NCBI RefSeq assembly: GCF_900129385.1
Contig: NZ_FQVO01000001.1
Span: 1 to 64,000, forward strand
Source of the DNA: Chryseobacterium takakiae
GTDB lineage: Bacteria > Bacteroidota > Bacteroidia > Flavobacteriales > Weeksellaceae
Reading direction: 5' to 3'
Length of the DNA stretch: 64,000 nucleotides
Each line of letters begins with the position of its first letter. The stretch's first letter is position 1. Under the pieces are notes generated by a model that saw only the letters and a list, made by a program, of their open reading frames with translations, did not search any database and had not been told where the DNA came from. The translations under genes and the position numbers were made by a program. Positions 1-8,704 of the stretch are shown in pieces.

Positions 1-2
1 CT

Positions 3-50
3 CAAAAGTGTGCGGAAACAAAACCAGCTGATTTTGATTATAATGTCTAA
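3..50 (+). CDS. Possible 3' end of an upstream gene
   Basis: Frame 3 is open from the window edge to a TAA at 48-50 and reads as about 15 residues ending ADFDYNV. A terminator-like hairpin follows about 80 bases later, as expected if a plus-strand gene ends here. Too little sequence is present to recognise a family. The other two plus frames are also open for short distances, so this is only a suggestion. Confidence 0.25.
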   Translation, partial: QKCAETKPADFDYNV

Positions 51-127
51 ATCCCATATATATGACTGATTACCAGATAAATATACAAAATACTCGCTAA
101 TATTACAACTTTTTTTAATAAAAAAAA

Positions 128-157
128 CCGCCTCAGTTGTGAGACGGCTTCTTTTTG
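128..157 (+). terminator. Hairpin terminator of the upstream gene
   Basis: The arms ccgcctca and tgagacgg are separated by a 4-base loop and followed by ctttttg. There is one C-A mismatch on the plus strand, which becomes a G-U pair on the minus strand, where the hairpin is followed by a T run as well. Confidence 0.55.
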
Positions 158-208
158 TTATTTTTATTTTGTATATATTTGTATCAATAAATTATATACA
201 ATTTCTAA

Positions 209-1567
209 ATGGATTCGGACATAGTCAGGCTTTTGCTGGCCTTATTACTTGTTTTATTAAATGGCTTCTTCGTAGCCGCAGAATTTTCAATTGTTAAAGT
301 ACGTTACTCACAAATTCAGTTAAAAGCCGCAGAAGGAAACTCTATGGCGAAACAGGCAGAACATATTATCAAACATCTTGATGAATATCTGTCTGCAACA
401 CAGCTTGGTATTACTTTGGCTTCCCTTGCTCTTGGTTGGGTAGGAGAAAGCGCATTGCATCATATTGTTGAAAATATTTTCAGCTCACTTAATATTGATC
501 TTACAGAAACAACGGTTACCTCAATTTCCGTAATCACCAGTTTCGTTTTGATCACCGTTATGCATATTGTTTTCGGAGAACTTATTCCTAAATCTATTGC
601 AATCAGGAAATCGGAATCTACCACAATGGCAACGGCTATTCCTTTAAGAGTGTTCTATACTGTTTTTAAGCCATTTATCTGGTTAATGAACCTAATGTCC
701 AACACTTTTTTAAGATTGGTGAAAATTCACCCTGCTTCCGAACACGAAATACACTCTACTGAAGAGCTTCAGCTTTTGGTAAAACAGAGTGCAGACAGTG
801 GAGAAATTGAAGAGGAAAACTATGAGATCATTAAGAATGCATTCGATTTTACGGATCACTCCGCCAAACAGATCATGGTGCCGAGACAAAATATTACCTC
901 TATCGATTTTGAAGAAGATGTGAATGAAATCATCAATAAAATTATGGAGAGTGGGTATTCCAGAATTCCGGTCTATGTTGATTCTATCGATAATGTGATT
1001 GGTATTCTTTACACCAAAGAAATTATCAGGGAATTTGTTAAAAGAAAAGGTGAACTCAGCCATGATGATCTTAAAGAATTGATGCGTGATGCATTTTTTG
1101 TAGTGGGAAGTAAAAAGATTTCAGACCTTCTTAAAATTTTCCAGCAGAAAAAACAGCATCTTGCCATTGTGATAGATGAATTCGGAGGTACAGAAGGAAT
1201 TATTACCCTTGAAGATATTCTGGAAGAACTGGTAGGTGAAATTCAGGATGAAGAGGATGATGAAGAAAAAATTGTTGATAAAATAGGAGAGAATACCTAT
1301 TGGGTACAGGCTACCCAGCCACTTGACGAAATCAATGAATTCATACCTAAAAAACTTCCTCTTTCGGAAGAAAGCGAATACAATACTCTTGCAGGATTTA
1401 TTCTTCATGCTTTAGAAGATATCCCGGAAGAAAACCAGGAATTTGATCTTGAAAGTTATCATTTTAAAATATTAAAAATGAATAATAAAAGTGTGGAATT
1501 AGTAGAACTGGTATATGAAGAACCTAACAATATCCATGATCTCGCTGAAAAAATAGGCGAGGTCTGA
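209..1567 (+). CDS. CNNM/CBS-domain membrane protein (HlyC/CorC family)
   Basis: A 452-residue protein of the hemolysin/CorC family. The N-terminal third is a CNNM (DUF21) transmembrane domain with hydrophobic stretches near residues 5-25, 65-85 and 105-125. A paired CBS module follows at roughly 205-330 (contains IMVPRQNI and VVIDEFGG-type motifs), then an acidic linker and a C-terminal CorC_HlyC transporter-associated domain (about 350-430). Family members are inner-membrane proteins linked to divalent-cation efflux or, in the relative GldE, to gliding motility. Neither the usual upstream ssb of gldE nor gldD is seen here, so I do not name it gldE. It starts at the first ATG after the upstream terminator; clpS follows 20 bases downstream and may be cotranscribed. 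Confidence 0.85.
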   Translation: MDSDIVRLLLALLLVLLNGFFVAAEFSIVKVRYSQIQLKAAEGNSMAKQAEHIIKHLDEYLSATQLGITLASLALGWVGESALHHIVENIFSSLNIDLTETTVTSISVITSFVLITVMHIVFGELIPKSIAIRKSESTTMATAIPLRVFYTVFKPFIWLMNLMSNTFLRLVKIHPASEHEIHSTEELQLLVKQSADSGEIEEENYEIIKNAFDFTDHSAKQIMVPRQNITSIDFEEDVNEIINKIMESGYSRIPVYVDSIDNVIGILYTKEIIREFVKRKGELSHDDLKELMRDAFFVVGSKKISDLLKIFQQKKQHLAIVIDEFGGTEGIITLEDILEELVGEIQDEEDDEEKIVDKIGENTYWVQATQPLDEINEFIPKKLPLSEESEYNTLAGFILHALEDIPEENQEFDLESYHFKILKMNNKSVELVELVYEEPNNIHDLAEKIGEV

Positions 1568-1587
1568 TCTAATTTAAATAAATTGTA

Positions 1588-1893
1588 ATGATTTTTTATA
1601 ACAGCATCAGAGATTACGAAGATCCGAAACGACAGTATGAAGAAGAGGTGCTTGTGCTGGATGATACGGATGAAGTGTATAAATTGGTTTTACATAACGA
1701 TGACGTTCATACCTTCGATTATGTAATTGATTGCCTGATTGAAATTTGCAAACATACACAGGAACAGGCAGAACAGTGTACCATTCTTGTTCATTTTAAA
1801 GGTAAATGTACTGTAAAAACAGGGTCTATGGATCTGTTGAAACCGATGCATGAAAAGCTGCTTTCAAGAGAATTGACCAGTGAAATCGTATAA
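1588..1893 (+). CDS. clpS: ATP-dependent Clp protease adaptor ClpS
   Basis: A 101-residue protein matching ClpS, the adaptor that hands N-degron substrates to ClpA/ClpC with ClpP in the cytoplasm. The family signature NDDVHTFDYV lies at residues 37-46 (the N-degron pocket region). HFKGKCTVKTG at about 69-80 and the C-terminal MHEKLLSREL-like helix also fit. The length is normal. It lies 20 bases after the CNNM gene and ends directly at a strong terminator, so the two probably form one transcript. Confidence 0.95.
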   Translation: MIFYNSIRDYEDPKRQYEEEVLVLDDTDEVYKLVLHNDDVHTFDYVIDCLIEICKHTQEQAEQCTILVHFKGKCTVKTGSMDLLKPMHEKLLSRELTSEIV

Positions 1894-1930
1894 AAGAAGA
1901 GCTTCAGCAAATGCCGAAGCTCTTCTTTTA
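1892..1930 (+). terminator. Strong intrinsic terminator after clpS
   Basis: A perfect inverted repeat (aaaagaagagcttc and its complement) with a roughly 9-base loop starts at the clpS stop codon. The right arm ends in ctttta. Confidence 0.9.
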
Positions 1931-2012
1931 TAAAAATCTATAGATTTTTTGCCAGATCCATAAAAATTTATTAAAAATTTGTAACTTGTTGCCGCTAATT
2001 ATAATTATTTAG

Positions 2013-3857
2013 ATGAAATTACAAATTACCTCTTTGTTTGTTGGCTGTTTAATGTCATGCACGGCTTTATATGGTCAGCAGTCATCACTGGAAAATTCTG
2101 CAAGAAACTGGATCACTCAAAATTCAAGAAGTATTGGACTTCAGGATTTCACCACACTGAAATTAAACTATGTGAGAAAAGGAAATTCGGGAGAAACGCT
2201 TCGTTTTCAGCAGATGATAGGAAATGTGCCTGTCTTTCAATCAGAAATTGTGATGCATTTCAATAAAAGTGGACAGATAAGCTATACGGCTACTGAAAGT
2301 TTCAAAAAAAATGTTCAGCAGATAAACACTGATCCTGTCATTTCATCAGTTGATGCTCTCAAAAAAGCGCATCTTGCCTCGCATTCTAAAGGAGATGTTA
2401 CTTTTGAAGAAGCCAAAATTTATGTGTATGTTACAGAGCAGGGTCAAACAAAGCTGGTTTACCGTGCCCTGACAAATTCTTATGAAAATCCGGGAAGCTG
2501 GCAAACCATCATTGACGCAAAAACGGGTGAAGTAATCAGTGTGAAAGATATTTCTTTTCGACACAAAGAGAAAGAAAAACCCGAAAAAAACAAAAAACAG
2601 AAGGAAGTTAAAAAAAATGTATTGGTAACAGGTTCTGCATATATCTTTAATCCCGATCCTCTTTCCAAAATGCAGGTTGCATACGGCGGACAATATGTAG
2701 ACGGAAATGATGCTACAAACGCCAGTCTGGATGCGGCGAGAACGTTGGTTACCATCCCCGAATTGGAGCTGACAGCAGGTGTATACAAGCTAAAAGGTAC
2801 CTATGTAGAGATTAAGGAATTGGAAGCGCCTAACAAAGGACTGTTCACCCAGACTAGCAACCAATTTTTATTCAACAGAAATCAGGATGGTTTTGAAGCC
2901 GCCAATGCGTATTGGCATCTTGACAACAATCTTCGCTATATTAATCTAACACTGGGAATTCCTTGCATTCCGGTTATGAATAATGGTGTTCTTGCATTTG
3001 ATCCTCATGGAGAAAACGGTGCCGACAACTCTCACTATGATCCCAACAGCCAGGTTTTGGTATTCGGGGAAGGAGGGGTTGACGACGCTGAAGATGCCGA
3101 TGTTATCCTGCATGAGTTGGGTCACGGAATTCACGACTGGCTTACCAACGGAAATCTTTCACAGGTTAACGGTTTGAGCGAAGGTTGCGGAGACTATTGG
3201 GCGCAGTCATACAGTAGAAGCCTTAATCAGTGGCAGCCCACTGATGCTGCTTACCAGTGGATGTTCAATTGGGACGGTCACAATTCTTTCTGGAATGGAA
3301 GAGTTACAGATTATGCTGCAATATATCCAAGCGGATTAACCAGTTCTATTCATACAAACGGACAAATTTGGGCATCTGCATTGATGCGGATTTATGATGC
3401 CATCGGAAAACAAAAAACAGACAGAGCATTTCTGGAAGGGCTCAGCCTCACTACTTCCAATACCAATCAGCAAAATGCTGCGATTGCCGTAAGACAGGCT
3501 GCAATTGATATGCTGGGAACATTTGGATTTAATTGTAATGATATTGACCAGATCACGGCAGAATTTACAGCTGCAGGATATACATTGCCGGCTTACTCAT
3601 GTCAGTTAAGTGTAGAGGATCTTTCTAAAAAAGAAATCATTGCCATTTATCCAAATCCGGTTTCAGAGATTTTACATATTTCCATGAAAATCAGCAAAGA
3701 AGAAAAAGTTGAAATCTATAATATGGAAGGAAGAAAAGTAATGGAAACAACCATTGCCAACGGAAGGAATACAGTCAACGTCTCTCATTTGGCAGTTGGA
3801 GACTATATTCTGAGGATAAAAGGTTTGGAATTATCAACAAAATTCATCAAAAAATAA
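2013..3857 (+). CDS. Secreted zinc metalloprotease with FTP propeptide and T9SS type A sorting domain
   Basis: A 614-residue secreted gluzincin-type protease. A signal peptide (residues 1-21, ending LYGQ) precedes a fungalysin/thermolysin-like propeptide (about 25-180). The catalytic motif HELGH is at 367-371, and E390 in SEGCGDY is the likely third zinc ligand. The spacing and the preceding DDAEDADVI resemble M36-like bacterial peptidases. The last 75 residues form a T9SS type A C-terminal domain (IYPNPVSEILHIS ... STKFIKK), so export should be by Sec and then the type IX system. A lysine-rich stretch at about 182-200 separates propeptide and catalytic domain and may be the processing site. 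The gene is monocistronic, with terminators on both sides. Substrate unknown. Confidence 0.88.
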   Translation: MKLQITSLFVGCLMSCTALYGQQSSLENSARNWITQNSRSIGLQDFTTLKLNYVRKGNSGETLRFQQMIGNVPVFQSEIVMHFNKSGQISYTATESFKKNVQQINTDPVISSVDALKKAHLASHSKGDVTFEEAKIYVYVTEQGQTKLVYRALTNSYENPGSWQTIIDAKTGEVISVKDISFRHKEKEKPEKNKKQKEVKKNVLVTGSAYIFNPDPLSKMQVAYGGQYVDGNDATNASLDAARTLVTIPELELTAGVYKLKGTYVEIKELEAPNKGLFTQTSNQFLFNRNQDGFEAANAYWHLDNNLRYINLTLGIPCIPVMNNGVLAFDPHGENGADNSHYDPNSQVLVFGEGGVDDAEDADVILHELGHGIHDWLTNGNLSQVNGLSEGCGDYWAQSYSRSLNQWQPTDAAYQWMFNWDGHNSFWNGRVTDYAAIYPSGLTSSIHTNGQIWASALMRIYDAIGKQKTDRAFLEGLSLTTSNTNQQNAAIAVRQAAIDMLGTFGFNCNDIDQITAEFTAAGYTLPAYSCQLSVEDLSKKEIIAIYPNPVSEILHISMKISKEEKVEIYNMEGRKVMETTIANGRNTVNVSHLAVGDYILRIKGLELSTKFIKK

Positions 3858-3860
3858 AAA

Positions 3861-3899
3861 TCAAAATCCGGTGTCATTGTACATCGGATTTTTGTTTTG
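3861..3899 (+). terminator. Intrinsic terminator after the T9SS protease
   Basis: Arms aaaatccg and cggatttt with a 14-base loop, followed by tgtttt. Confidence 0.8.
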
Positions 3900-3925
3900 A
3901 ATAATTTCAGGGAGCATTATTTTAT

Positions 3926-3952
3926 TTGCATTCAACTAAAATAGTATATTTG
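3926..3952 (+). promoter_or_regulatory. Bacteroidota-type promoter for udk
   Basis: TTG (3926-3928) and TATATTTG (3945-3952) match the -33/-7 consensus with a 16-base spacer, slightly short. The -7 element lies 26 bases before the udk ATG. Confidence 0.65.
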
Positions 3953-3978
3953 TAAAAAACTATAAAGAAACAAACAGA

Positions 3979-4593
3979 ATGCTTGTAATAGGAATTGCAG
4001 GAGGCACCGGATCCGGCAAAACTACGGTTGTTGACAAAATAATACAGCAGCTTGATATTGAAGGAATGAACATCCTTTCCCAGGATAATTATTATCATGA
4101 TAATCATAATCTTACCTTAGTGGAAAGAGAAGCTTTAAATTATGATCATCCGAAGTCCATCGACTTTGATTTACTGATAAAACATGTAAAAGCTTTAAAG
4201 AACAACGAACCTATTGAGCAGCCGATTTATAGCTTTGTAACGCATTCCAGAACCGGAGATCACGTTACGGTAGAACCTAAAAACGTATTGGTAGTGGAAG
4301 GAATTCTTGTTCTCACGAATAAAGAACTTTTAAAGGAATTTGATCTGAAAGTGTTTGTACATGCCGATTCCGATGAAAGACTGATCAGAAGGATAAAAAG
4401 AGATACTCAGGAAAGAGGAAGGGATCTTAATGAAGTACTTCACCGTTATCAGACGACACTTAAACCGATGCATCAGGAATTCATTGAGCCTTCAAAAAAT
4501 GAAGCGGATCTTATTATCCCTAATATGAGGCAGAATTCCGTAGCGATTGATTTTTTAACGACTGTGATAAAAAATTCTTTGAGAAAACACTAA
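3979..4593 (+). CDS. udk: Uridine kinase
   Basis: A 204-residue cytoplasmic kinase that phosphorylates uridine and cytidine in pyrimidine salvage. The P-loop GGTGSGKT is at residues 8-15. The DNYYHD motif at about 37-42 and NYDHPKSIDFD at about 54-64 are characteristic of uridine kinases, and RLIRRIKRDTQERGRD is the family's lid region. Length is normal. It heads a cluster with the FtsB/DivIC-like gene (4 bases downstream) and mutA, an order familiar in Flavobacteriia, and is driven by the promoter at 3926-3952. Confidence 0.95.
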   Translation: MLVIGIAGGTGSGKTTVVDKIIQQLDIEGMNILSQDNYYHDNHNLTLVEREALNYDHPKSIDFDLLIKHVKALKNNEPIEQPIYSFVTHSRTGDHVTVEPKNVLVVEGILVLTNKELLKEFDLKVFVHADSDERLIRRIKRDTQERGRDLNEVLHRYQTTLKPMHQEFIEPSKNEADLIIPNMRQNSVAIDFLTTVIKNSLRKH

Positions 4594-4597
4594 TAAA

Positions 4598-4954
4598 ATG
4601 AAAGGAAGCAAACTTATCAAAGATATTCAGCCGAAATCGGAAACCTTTAAATTCATTCAGAAATATCTGCTGAATAAATATACCATTACGATCTGTCTGT
4701 TTTTGGTCTGGATGATTTTTTTCGATAAAACTTCATTTTTGGTAATTAATGAACTGAATGGCGAGATCAACAAATATGAAGAACAGCTTCAGTACTATAA
4801 AACCGAATATGAGAAAAATGACGCTTTTTATAAAAAGCTGATGAACAACAAATCTGAAAAAGAAAAATACGCCAGGGAAAATTACTTCATGAAAAAACCG
4901 AATGAAGAGATTTTTATTCTCGTGGTAGACAGTACAAATATTGCTAAAAAATAA
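4598..4954 (+). CDS. FtsB/DivIC-like septum formation initiator
   Basis: A 118-residue bitopic membrane protein. After a cytoplasmic N-terminus of about 28 residues there is one transmembrane segment (about 31-50, TITICLFLVWMIFFDKTSFL) and then a coiled coil (about 52-90, INKYEEQLQYYKTEYEKN). This is the architecture of FtsB/DivIC, which links the divisome components FtsL and FtsQ/DivIB. The KYARENYFMKKPNEEIFIL ending is typical of the family. It begins 4 bases after udk and is probably cotranscribed. Family confidence is good; which divisome role it plays is inferred. Confidence 0.85.
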   Translation: MKGSKLIKDIQPKSETFKFIQKYLLNKYTITICLFLVWMIFFDKTSFLVINELNGEINKYEEQLQYYKTEYEKNDAFYKKLMNNKSEKEKYARENYFMKKPNEEIFILVVDSTNIAKK

Positions 4955-5041
4955 TTTTAAATCAATATGTGAATTGTCAATTCGCCTTGCTGTCAAGTTA
5001 AATTCACTATTGATCATTCAAAATAATCCAATTCATTATCC
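4955..5041. repeat. Degenerate 'gtgaattgtcaatt' type intergenic repeat
   Basis: This gap contains a segment starting gtgaattgtcaatt and an inverted counterpart aattcactattga. Similar words recur at 14603-14709 after etfA. It looks like decayed dispersed repeat DNA rather than a coding or regulatory unit. Confidence 0.4.
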
Positions 5042-6193
5042 ATGTCAAACATAGCTTGGGAAAACTTAGTTAAGAAACAACTTAAAACCGAAGATATCTA
5101 TTCTGTTCTTACTAAAGAAAATTTAGAAGGAATCACCGTGAAACCTTTCTACGATGAAATTCCGCAGCCATTGATCAACCTTCCGAAAGTTGAAGAAAAT
5201 ACCCATCTTGTGGCAAGATATCACGAAAGCGTTGAAGAAGATGTATATGCATTTCTTCTGGATCATAATGTGGAAAACCTTTTACAGAAGACTATTTTTG
5301 TTGATAATGCTGATCTCGCAGGACATATCAGTCCTAAAGAAGAGGATCAATACTTTTCTTTAATTGATGTTTTTGATGAAAAAGAGACAGTGATTAATGA
5401 TCAGTTGGTTAAAGAATTACTGGCAAAACAATTTAGAAGAAATATATGCGTTGATATATCTCTTCATCAGAATGCAGGAGCAGCCATTTATCAGCAATTG
5501 GGAATTGCGTTGGCCAAAACCAAAGAACTGATTGAACGGTACGGTCCCGAAATTGTAAATAAACTGATCTTCAGAATGGCAATAGGAGCAAATTATTTCT
5601 TCGAAATGGCTAAATTAAGAGCTTTTAAGCTTGTTTTTAACCAGCTTTCCAAAGAATATGATGCCGATGAAATTCCTTATATTTTCGCAGAAACATCCTT
5701 GAGAAATAAAGCAGTATCAGATAATGAAAATAACCTGATCCGCTCTACCCTGGAGCTCGCTGCGGCAATGATTGGCGGAGCAGATGCAGTTTTCAGCAAT
5801 AATTATCTGGTAGACAGATCAACAGAAAACTCCGAAGAAATTTCTTTTAAGCAGCAGATTGTTCTTGCTTATGAAAGTATCATCAATGTTTTTGAAGATG
5901 CCTCAAACGGAAGTTATTTTATAGAAGATATCACCCGTCAGATCGCAGAAAAATCCTGGAATTATTTTGTTAAAATCGAGGAAGCTGGCGGTTATCTTGA
6001 ACTTATGAAACAAGGAATGATCCAGAAACAGGTTTATGATCATGCCCTGAAAGAACAAAAGTGGGTGGAAGAGGGCAAAATAAAACTGATTGGCGTTAAT
6101 CTGTACCCGAAATTAGAAGTTAAAAAATCTGCAGAAGACCTTTATCATGAGAGCGAAATAAAACCGGTACGTTGGGCTCAGATGTTTGAGTAA
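5042..6193 (+). CDS. mutA: Methylmalonyl-CoA mutase small (beta) subunit
   Basis: A 383-residue protein of the methylmalonyl-CoA mutase family, representing the substrate-binding TIM-barrel portion (for example ISLHQNAGAAIYQQLGIALA and the FRMAIGANYFFEMAKLRAFKLVFNQL stretch) without a C-terminal cobalamin-binding domain. In heterodimeric enzymes MutA is the non-catalytic partner of the B12-binding large subunit in propionyl-CoA/succinyl-CoA metabolism. No large-subunit gene is present in the window; in relatives it often follows directly. The gene overlaps the next one by one base (TAATG), suggesting translational coupling. Confidence 0.85.
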   Translation: MSNIAWENLVKKQLKTEDIYSVLTKENLEGITVKPFYDEIPQPLINLPKVEENTHLVARYHESVEEDVYAFLLDHNVENLLQKTIFVDNADLAGHISPKEEDQYFSLIDVFDEKETVINDQLVKELLAKQFRRNICVDISLHQNAGAAIYQQLGIALAKTKELIERYGPEIVNKLIFRMAIGANYFFEMAKLRAFKLVFNQLSKEYDADEIPYIFAETSLRNKAVSDNENNLIRSTLELAAAMIGGADAVFSNNYLVDRSTENSEEISFKQQIVLAYESIINVFEDASNGSYFIEDITRQIAEKSWNYFVKIEEAGGYLELMKQGMIQKQVYDHALKEQKWVEEGKIKLIGVNLYPKLEVKKSAEDLYHESEIKPVRWAQMFE

Positions 6194-6633
6194 TGAAAGA
6201 AAAATTAATTGATTTATTTGAGTATACTCTTCACTTTAATAGTGAAATGATCAGAGTTATTGGTGAAAATATTGAAAAAGTTGACGAAAAGACTATCAGT
6301 CTTATCAATCATATTTTAAATGCTCAGCAAATCTGGAATTCAAGAATTTCAGGAGAACAGCCATTTGAAGTATGGCAGATCAATCCTTTTGAAATGCTGG
6401 AGGAGATCAATCAAAGCAATTTTAAGAAAAGTATTGAAATCATCAAAAATTTTGATGCGGATCAAAAAGTCAACTATCAGAACTCGAAGGAAACAAATTT
6501 TGAAAATACCGTTTTTGAAATGCTGTTTCAGGCCATCAATCATTCTACCTATCACCGTGGACAAATCAATTCTTTACTGAAGCAAAACGGAATAAACCCA
6601 ATCTTAACGGATTATATTTTTTATAAAAGATAG
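6193..6633 (+). CDS. DinB-family four-helix protein
   Basis: A 146-residue protein with the DinB/YfiT fold. The conserved metal-ligand histidines are visible as NHILNAQQIWN (about residue 35) and NHSTYHRGQINSLLKQNG (about 115-132); the last is the hallmark of the family. DinB-like proteins bind a divalent metal and include bacillithiol/mycothiol-type transferases, but the substrate cannot be told from sequence. The start codon overlaps the mutA stop. The downstream side is interrupted by the GxxExxY cassette. Confidence 0.82.
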   Translation: MKEKLIDLFEYTLHFNSEMIRVIGENIEKVDEKTISLINHILNAQQIWNSRISGEQPFEVWQINPFEMLEEINQSNFKKSIEIIKNFDADQKVNYQNSKETNFENTVFEMLFQAINHSTYHRGQINSLLKQNGINPILTDYIFYKR

Positions 6634-6643
6634 TTTTTAATCT

Positions 6644-6675
6644 ATCCCACGGATCTCACAGATAACACAAATTAA
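6644..6675 (+). repeat. Left inverted-repeat arm flanking the GxxExxY gene
   Basis: About 32 bases starting atcccacggatctcacagat are an imperfect inverted match to the right arm at 7077-7110. By hand roughly two thirds of positions agree, including runs tcccac and cagat. Confidence 0.6.
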
Positions 6676-6692
6676 TAGTACTGCATACACAA

Positions 6693-7076
6693 ATGAATGA
6701 AAATGAAATTAGTTTTTACATCAGAAAATCTATATTTTCTGTTTATAATGAACTTGGACCAGGACTTTTGGAAAAGGTTTATGAAAAAGTTTTGACTTAC
6801 GAATTACAAAATAATGGCTTAGCTGTTAAAACACAAGTCCAAATTCCCATTGAATATAAAGGCTTTGTTATTGATACAAGTTTTATTGCCGATATTAATG
6901 TTGAAAATAAAGTAATTGTTGAAATAAAATCAATTCCGGAGATCAGTAATGTTCATCACAAACAATTATTAACTTATCTAAAACTAACAGGTCTTAAATT
7001 AGGATTATTAGTTAATTTTAATACAGATTATATTGATAAAAGTATAATCAGAAAAATAAACGGAAATATTAGCTAA
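6693..7076 (+). CDS. GxxExxY family protein
   Basis: A 127-residue protein of the GxxExxY family (PF13366 type). The naming motif is seen as GPGLLEKVYEKVLTYEL (residues about 22-38). IVEIKS at about 73-78 resembles the D/E-x-K core of PD-(D/E)xK nuclease folds, followed by HHKQLLTYLKLTGLKLGLLVNF. No function is established for the family. The gene is bracketed by imperfect inverted repeats, and its A+T-rich codon use differs somewhat from neighbours, suggesting a small mobile or transferred unit. Confidence 0.88.
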   Translation: MNENEISFYIRKSIFSVYNELGPGLLEKVYEKVLTYELQNNGLAVKTQVQIPIEYKGFVIDTSFIADINVENKVIVEIKSIPEISNVHHKQLLTYLKLTGLKLGLLVNFNTDYIDKSIIRKINGNIS

Positions 7077-7110
7077 TAAAATCTGGGCGATCTGAGAAAT
7101 CTGTGGGAGA
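7077..7110 (-). repeat. Right inverted-repeat arm flanking the GxxExxY gene
   Basis: This sequence, ending aaatctgtgggaga, is the inverted partner of 6644-6675. It contains the GTG (7103) used as start of the following methyltransferase gene. Confidence 0.6.
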
Positions 7111-8251
7111 CAAATTATTAAATATAAAAGTTCAGGACTATATCAATGCAAATCTCAATACAGATTTACATGCTTTGTTATTGAAAAAATCGCCATTTCC
7201 GGAAGTTTCCATGCACGAGATTGTACAGCAGATTAAAGGAAAACAGGTTGCACTGAAAAAGTTTTCTTTTTTATTAAAGGAAGGCATCGTTTTTCCACCA
7301 CAGCTGAATCTGGAGCAGTCATCGTCAGAAAAAACAGCTCAATATAAATCCAGACTTCTGCAGGGTGAAAAATTTATCGATCTTACTGCAGGATTTGGAA
7401 TTGATGCTTATTATTTATCTGAAAATTTTAATGAAATTACACTTGTCGAGCAAAATCCGGATCTTCTGGAAATTGTTCGTAATAACTGGAATATTTTAGG
7501 GAAAAAAGCGACATTCATCAACGAAAAACTTGAAAACTTTCTAGAAGAAAATAACGAAATATTTGACGTAATTTACATGGATCCGGCTCGCAGAGATAAC
7601 AATAAAAACAAGGTTTTCCTGCTGGAAGACCTATCGCCGGATATTCTTGCCATTCAGGAGAAATTAGTTTCGTCCGCTGATAAAGTGGTCATTAAACTAT
7701 CTCCTTTAATAGATATAAAATATCTGGTATCTGTTGTACCTTCTATTTTTAGGATCGATATTATTGCCGTTAAAAATGATGTAAAAGAAATTGTGATTTT
7801 TTTATCCAATCAAAAAGATAATAGAATTTTCTGCAATTGCATAAACCTCGAAAGCGATGATCCGGTTTTTGAATTTATATTTGGAGATGAAGAAAATGCC
7901 GTTGCAGAATATGGGGAGCCGGAAAAATATATCTATATACCTAATAATACTATTTTAAAAGCAGGGATTTTTAATCTTATTTCACAGAAAACAGGATTGA
8001 AAAAGCTTCATCCTAACACTCATATTTATACTTCAGATTCATTGATGCAGGATTTTCCTGGAAGAATATTTGAAATGGAAAGTATTGATGCTAAAAACAT
8101 TAAAAAGAAAAGCCAGTACAACATTATTTCAAAAAATTATCCCCTGAAACCGGAAGAGATCAAGAAAAAGTACAGCATAAAAGACGGAGGTGAAAATTAC
8201 CTTATTTTTACGCAATCCAAAAAAGGGAAAATAATATTAAAATCAGTATAA
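7103..8251 (+). CDS. Class I SAM-dependent methyltransferase with THUMP-like C-terminus
   Basis: A 382-residue predicted methyltransferase. The SAM-binding motif I is DLTAGFGID (93-101), with the acidic motif II nearby (LVEQNPDL). DPARRD begins at residue 160 and is the characteristic motif IV of this family. The C-terminal part (KKYSIKDGGENYLIF) fits the THUMP-like domain. The target is probably RNA or a related substrate, unproven. The only plausible in-frame start is GTG at 7103, which lies inside the right arm of the GxxExxY inverted repeat; the next ATG (codon 37) would remove conserved residues. The native 5' end was probably replaced by the insertion. Confidence 0.8.
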   Translation: MGDKLLNIKVQDYINANLNTDLHALLLKKSPFPEVSMHEIVQQIKGKQVALKKFSFLLKEGIVFPPQLNLEQSSSEKTAQYKSRLLQGEKFIDLTAGFGIDAYYLSENFNEITLVEQNPDLLEIVRNNWNILGKKATFINEKLENFLEENNEIFDVIYMDPARRDNNKNKVFLLEDLSPDILAIQEKLVSSADKVVIKLSPLIDIKYLVSVVPSIFRIDIIAVKNDVKEIVIFLSNQKDNRIFCNCINLESDDPVFEFIFGDEENAVAEYGEPEKYIYIPNNTILKAGIFNLISQKTGLKKLHPNTHIYTSDSLMQDFPGRIFEMESIDAKNIKKKSQYNIISKNYPLKPEEIKKKYSIKDGGENYLIFTQSKKGKIILKSV

Positions 8252-8386
8252 AAATGTTGCTGTAAAATGCAAGATTTCTTAATTTTGGGCAATTAAAAAA
8301 ATAAGCATGCAATCGCTGACGGCTGAAATAAGGTAAATAGCTGCAATAATGCGATTTCATATACCTTTAAAAAATAAATTTTCCAT

Positions 8387-8689
8387 ATGAAAAAATTAGT
8401 TATATGTTTAGCCCTTGCTACTGTTGCGGTAAGCTGTAAAAAGATCCAGGCAGGTGGTAACAAAAAAGTTATCAAACTTGAGGAAGGCGTGGAAAGATAT
8501 TCTGATGACGAACAGACAAGCGGCGAACAGGATAATCTTTCTGAATACAGAGGCGATGCACACGACGGTCATGAAACTCCTGTAAAAACAGATACAGCCG
8601 GTGCTCCGAAGCATAAAGAAGAAGATAATAAGCATTCTGATGCTACTCCGATACCCGAAGGTTCTCAGAATCCAAAAGCTGAACACTAA
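8387..8689 (+). CDS. Small hydrophilic lipoprotein, function unknown
   Basis: A 100-residue predicted lipoprotein. A signal peptide with lipobox AVSC puts the lipidated cysteine at residue 17. The mature part is very polar and low in complexity, rich in Glu, Asp, Lys and His (HDGHETP, KHKEEDNKHSD), with no recognisable domain, and is probably unstructured. The gene stands alone, ending at a strong terminator. It resembles small lineage-specific lipoproteins of Chryseobacterium relatives, but I recognise no characterised homologue. Confidence 0.7.
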   Translation: MKKLVICLALATVAVSCKKIQAGGNKKVIKLEEGVERYSDDEQTSGEQDNLSEYRGDAHDGHETPVKTDTAGAPKHKEEDNKHSDATPIPEGSQNPKAEH

Positions 8690-8704
8690 TTTATTAGGCG
8701 AAAT

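Noticed and set aside
209..1567. Naming this gene gldE
   Set aside because: GldE has the same domains, but the usual neighbours ssb and gldD are not seen and sequence alone does not separate it from other HlyC/CorC proteins.
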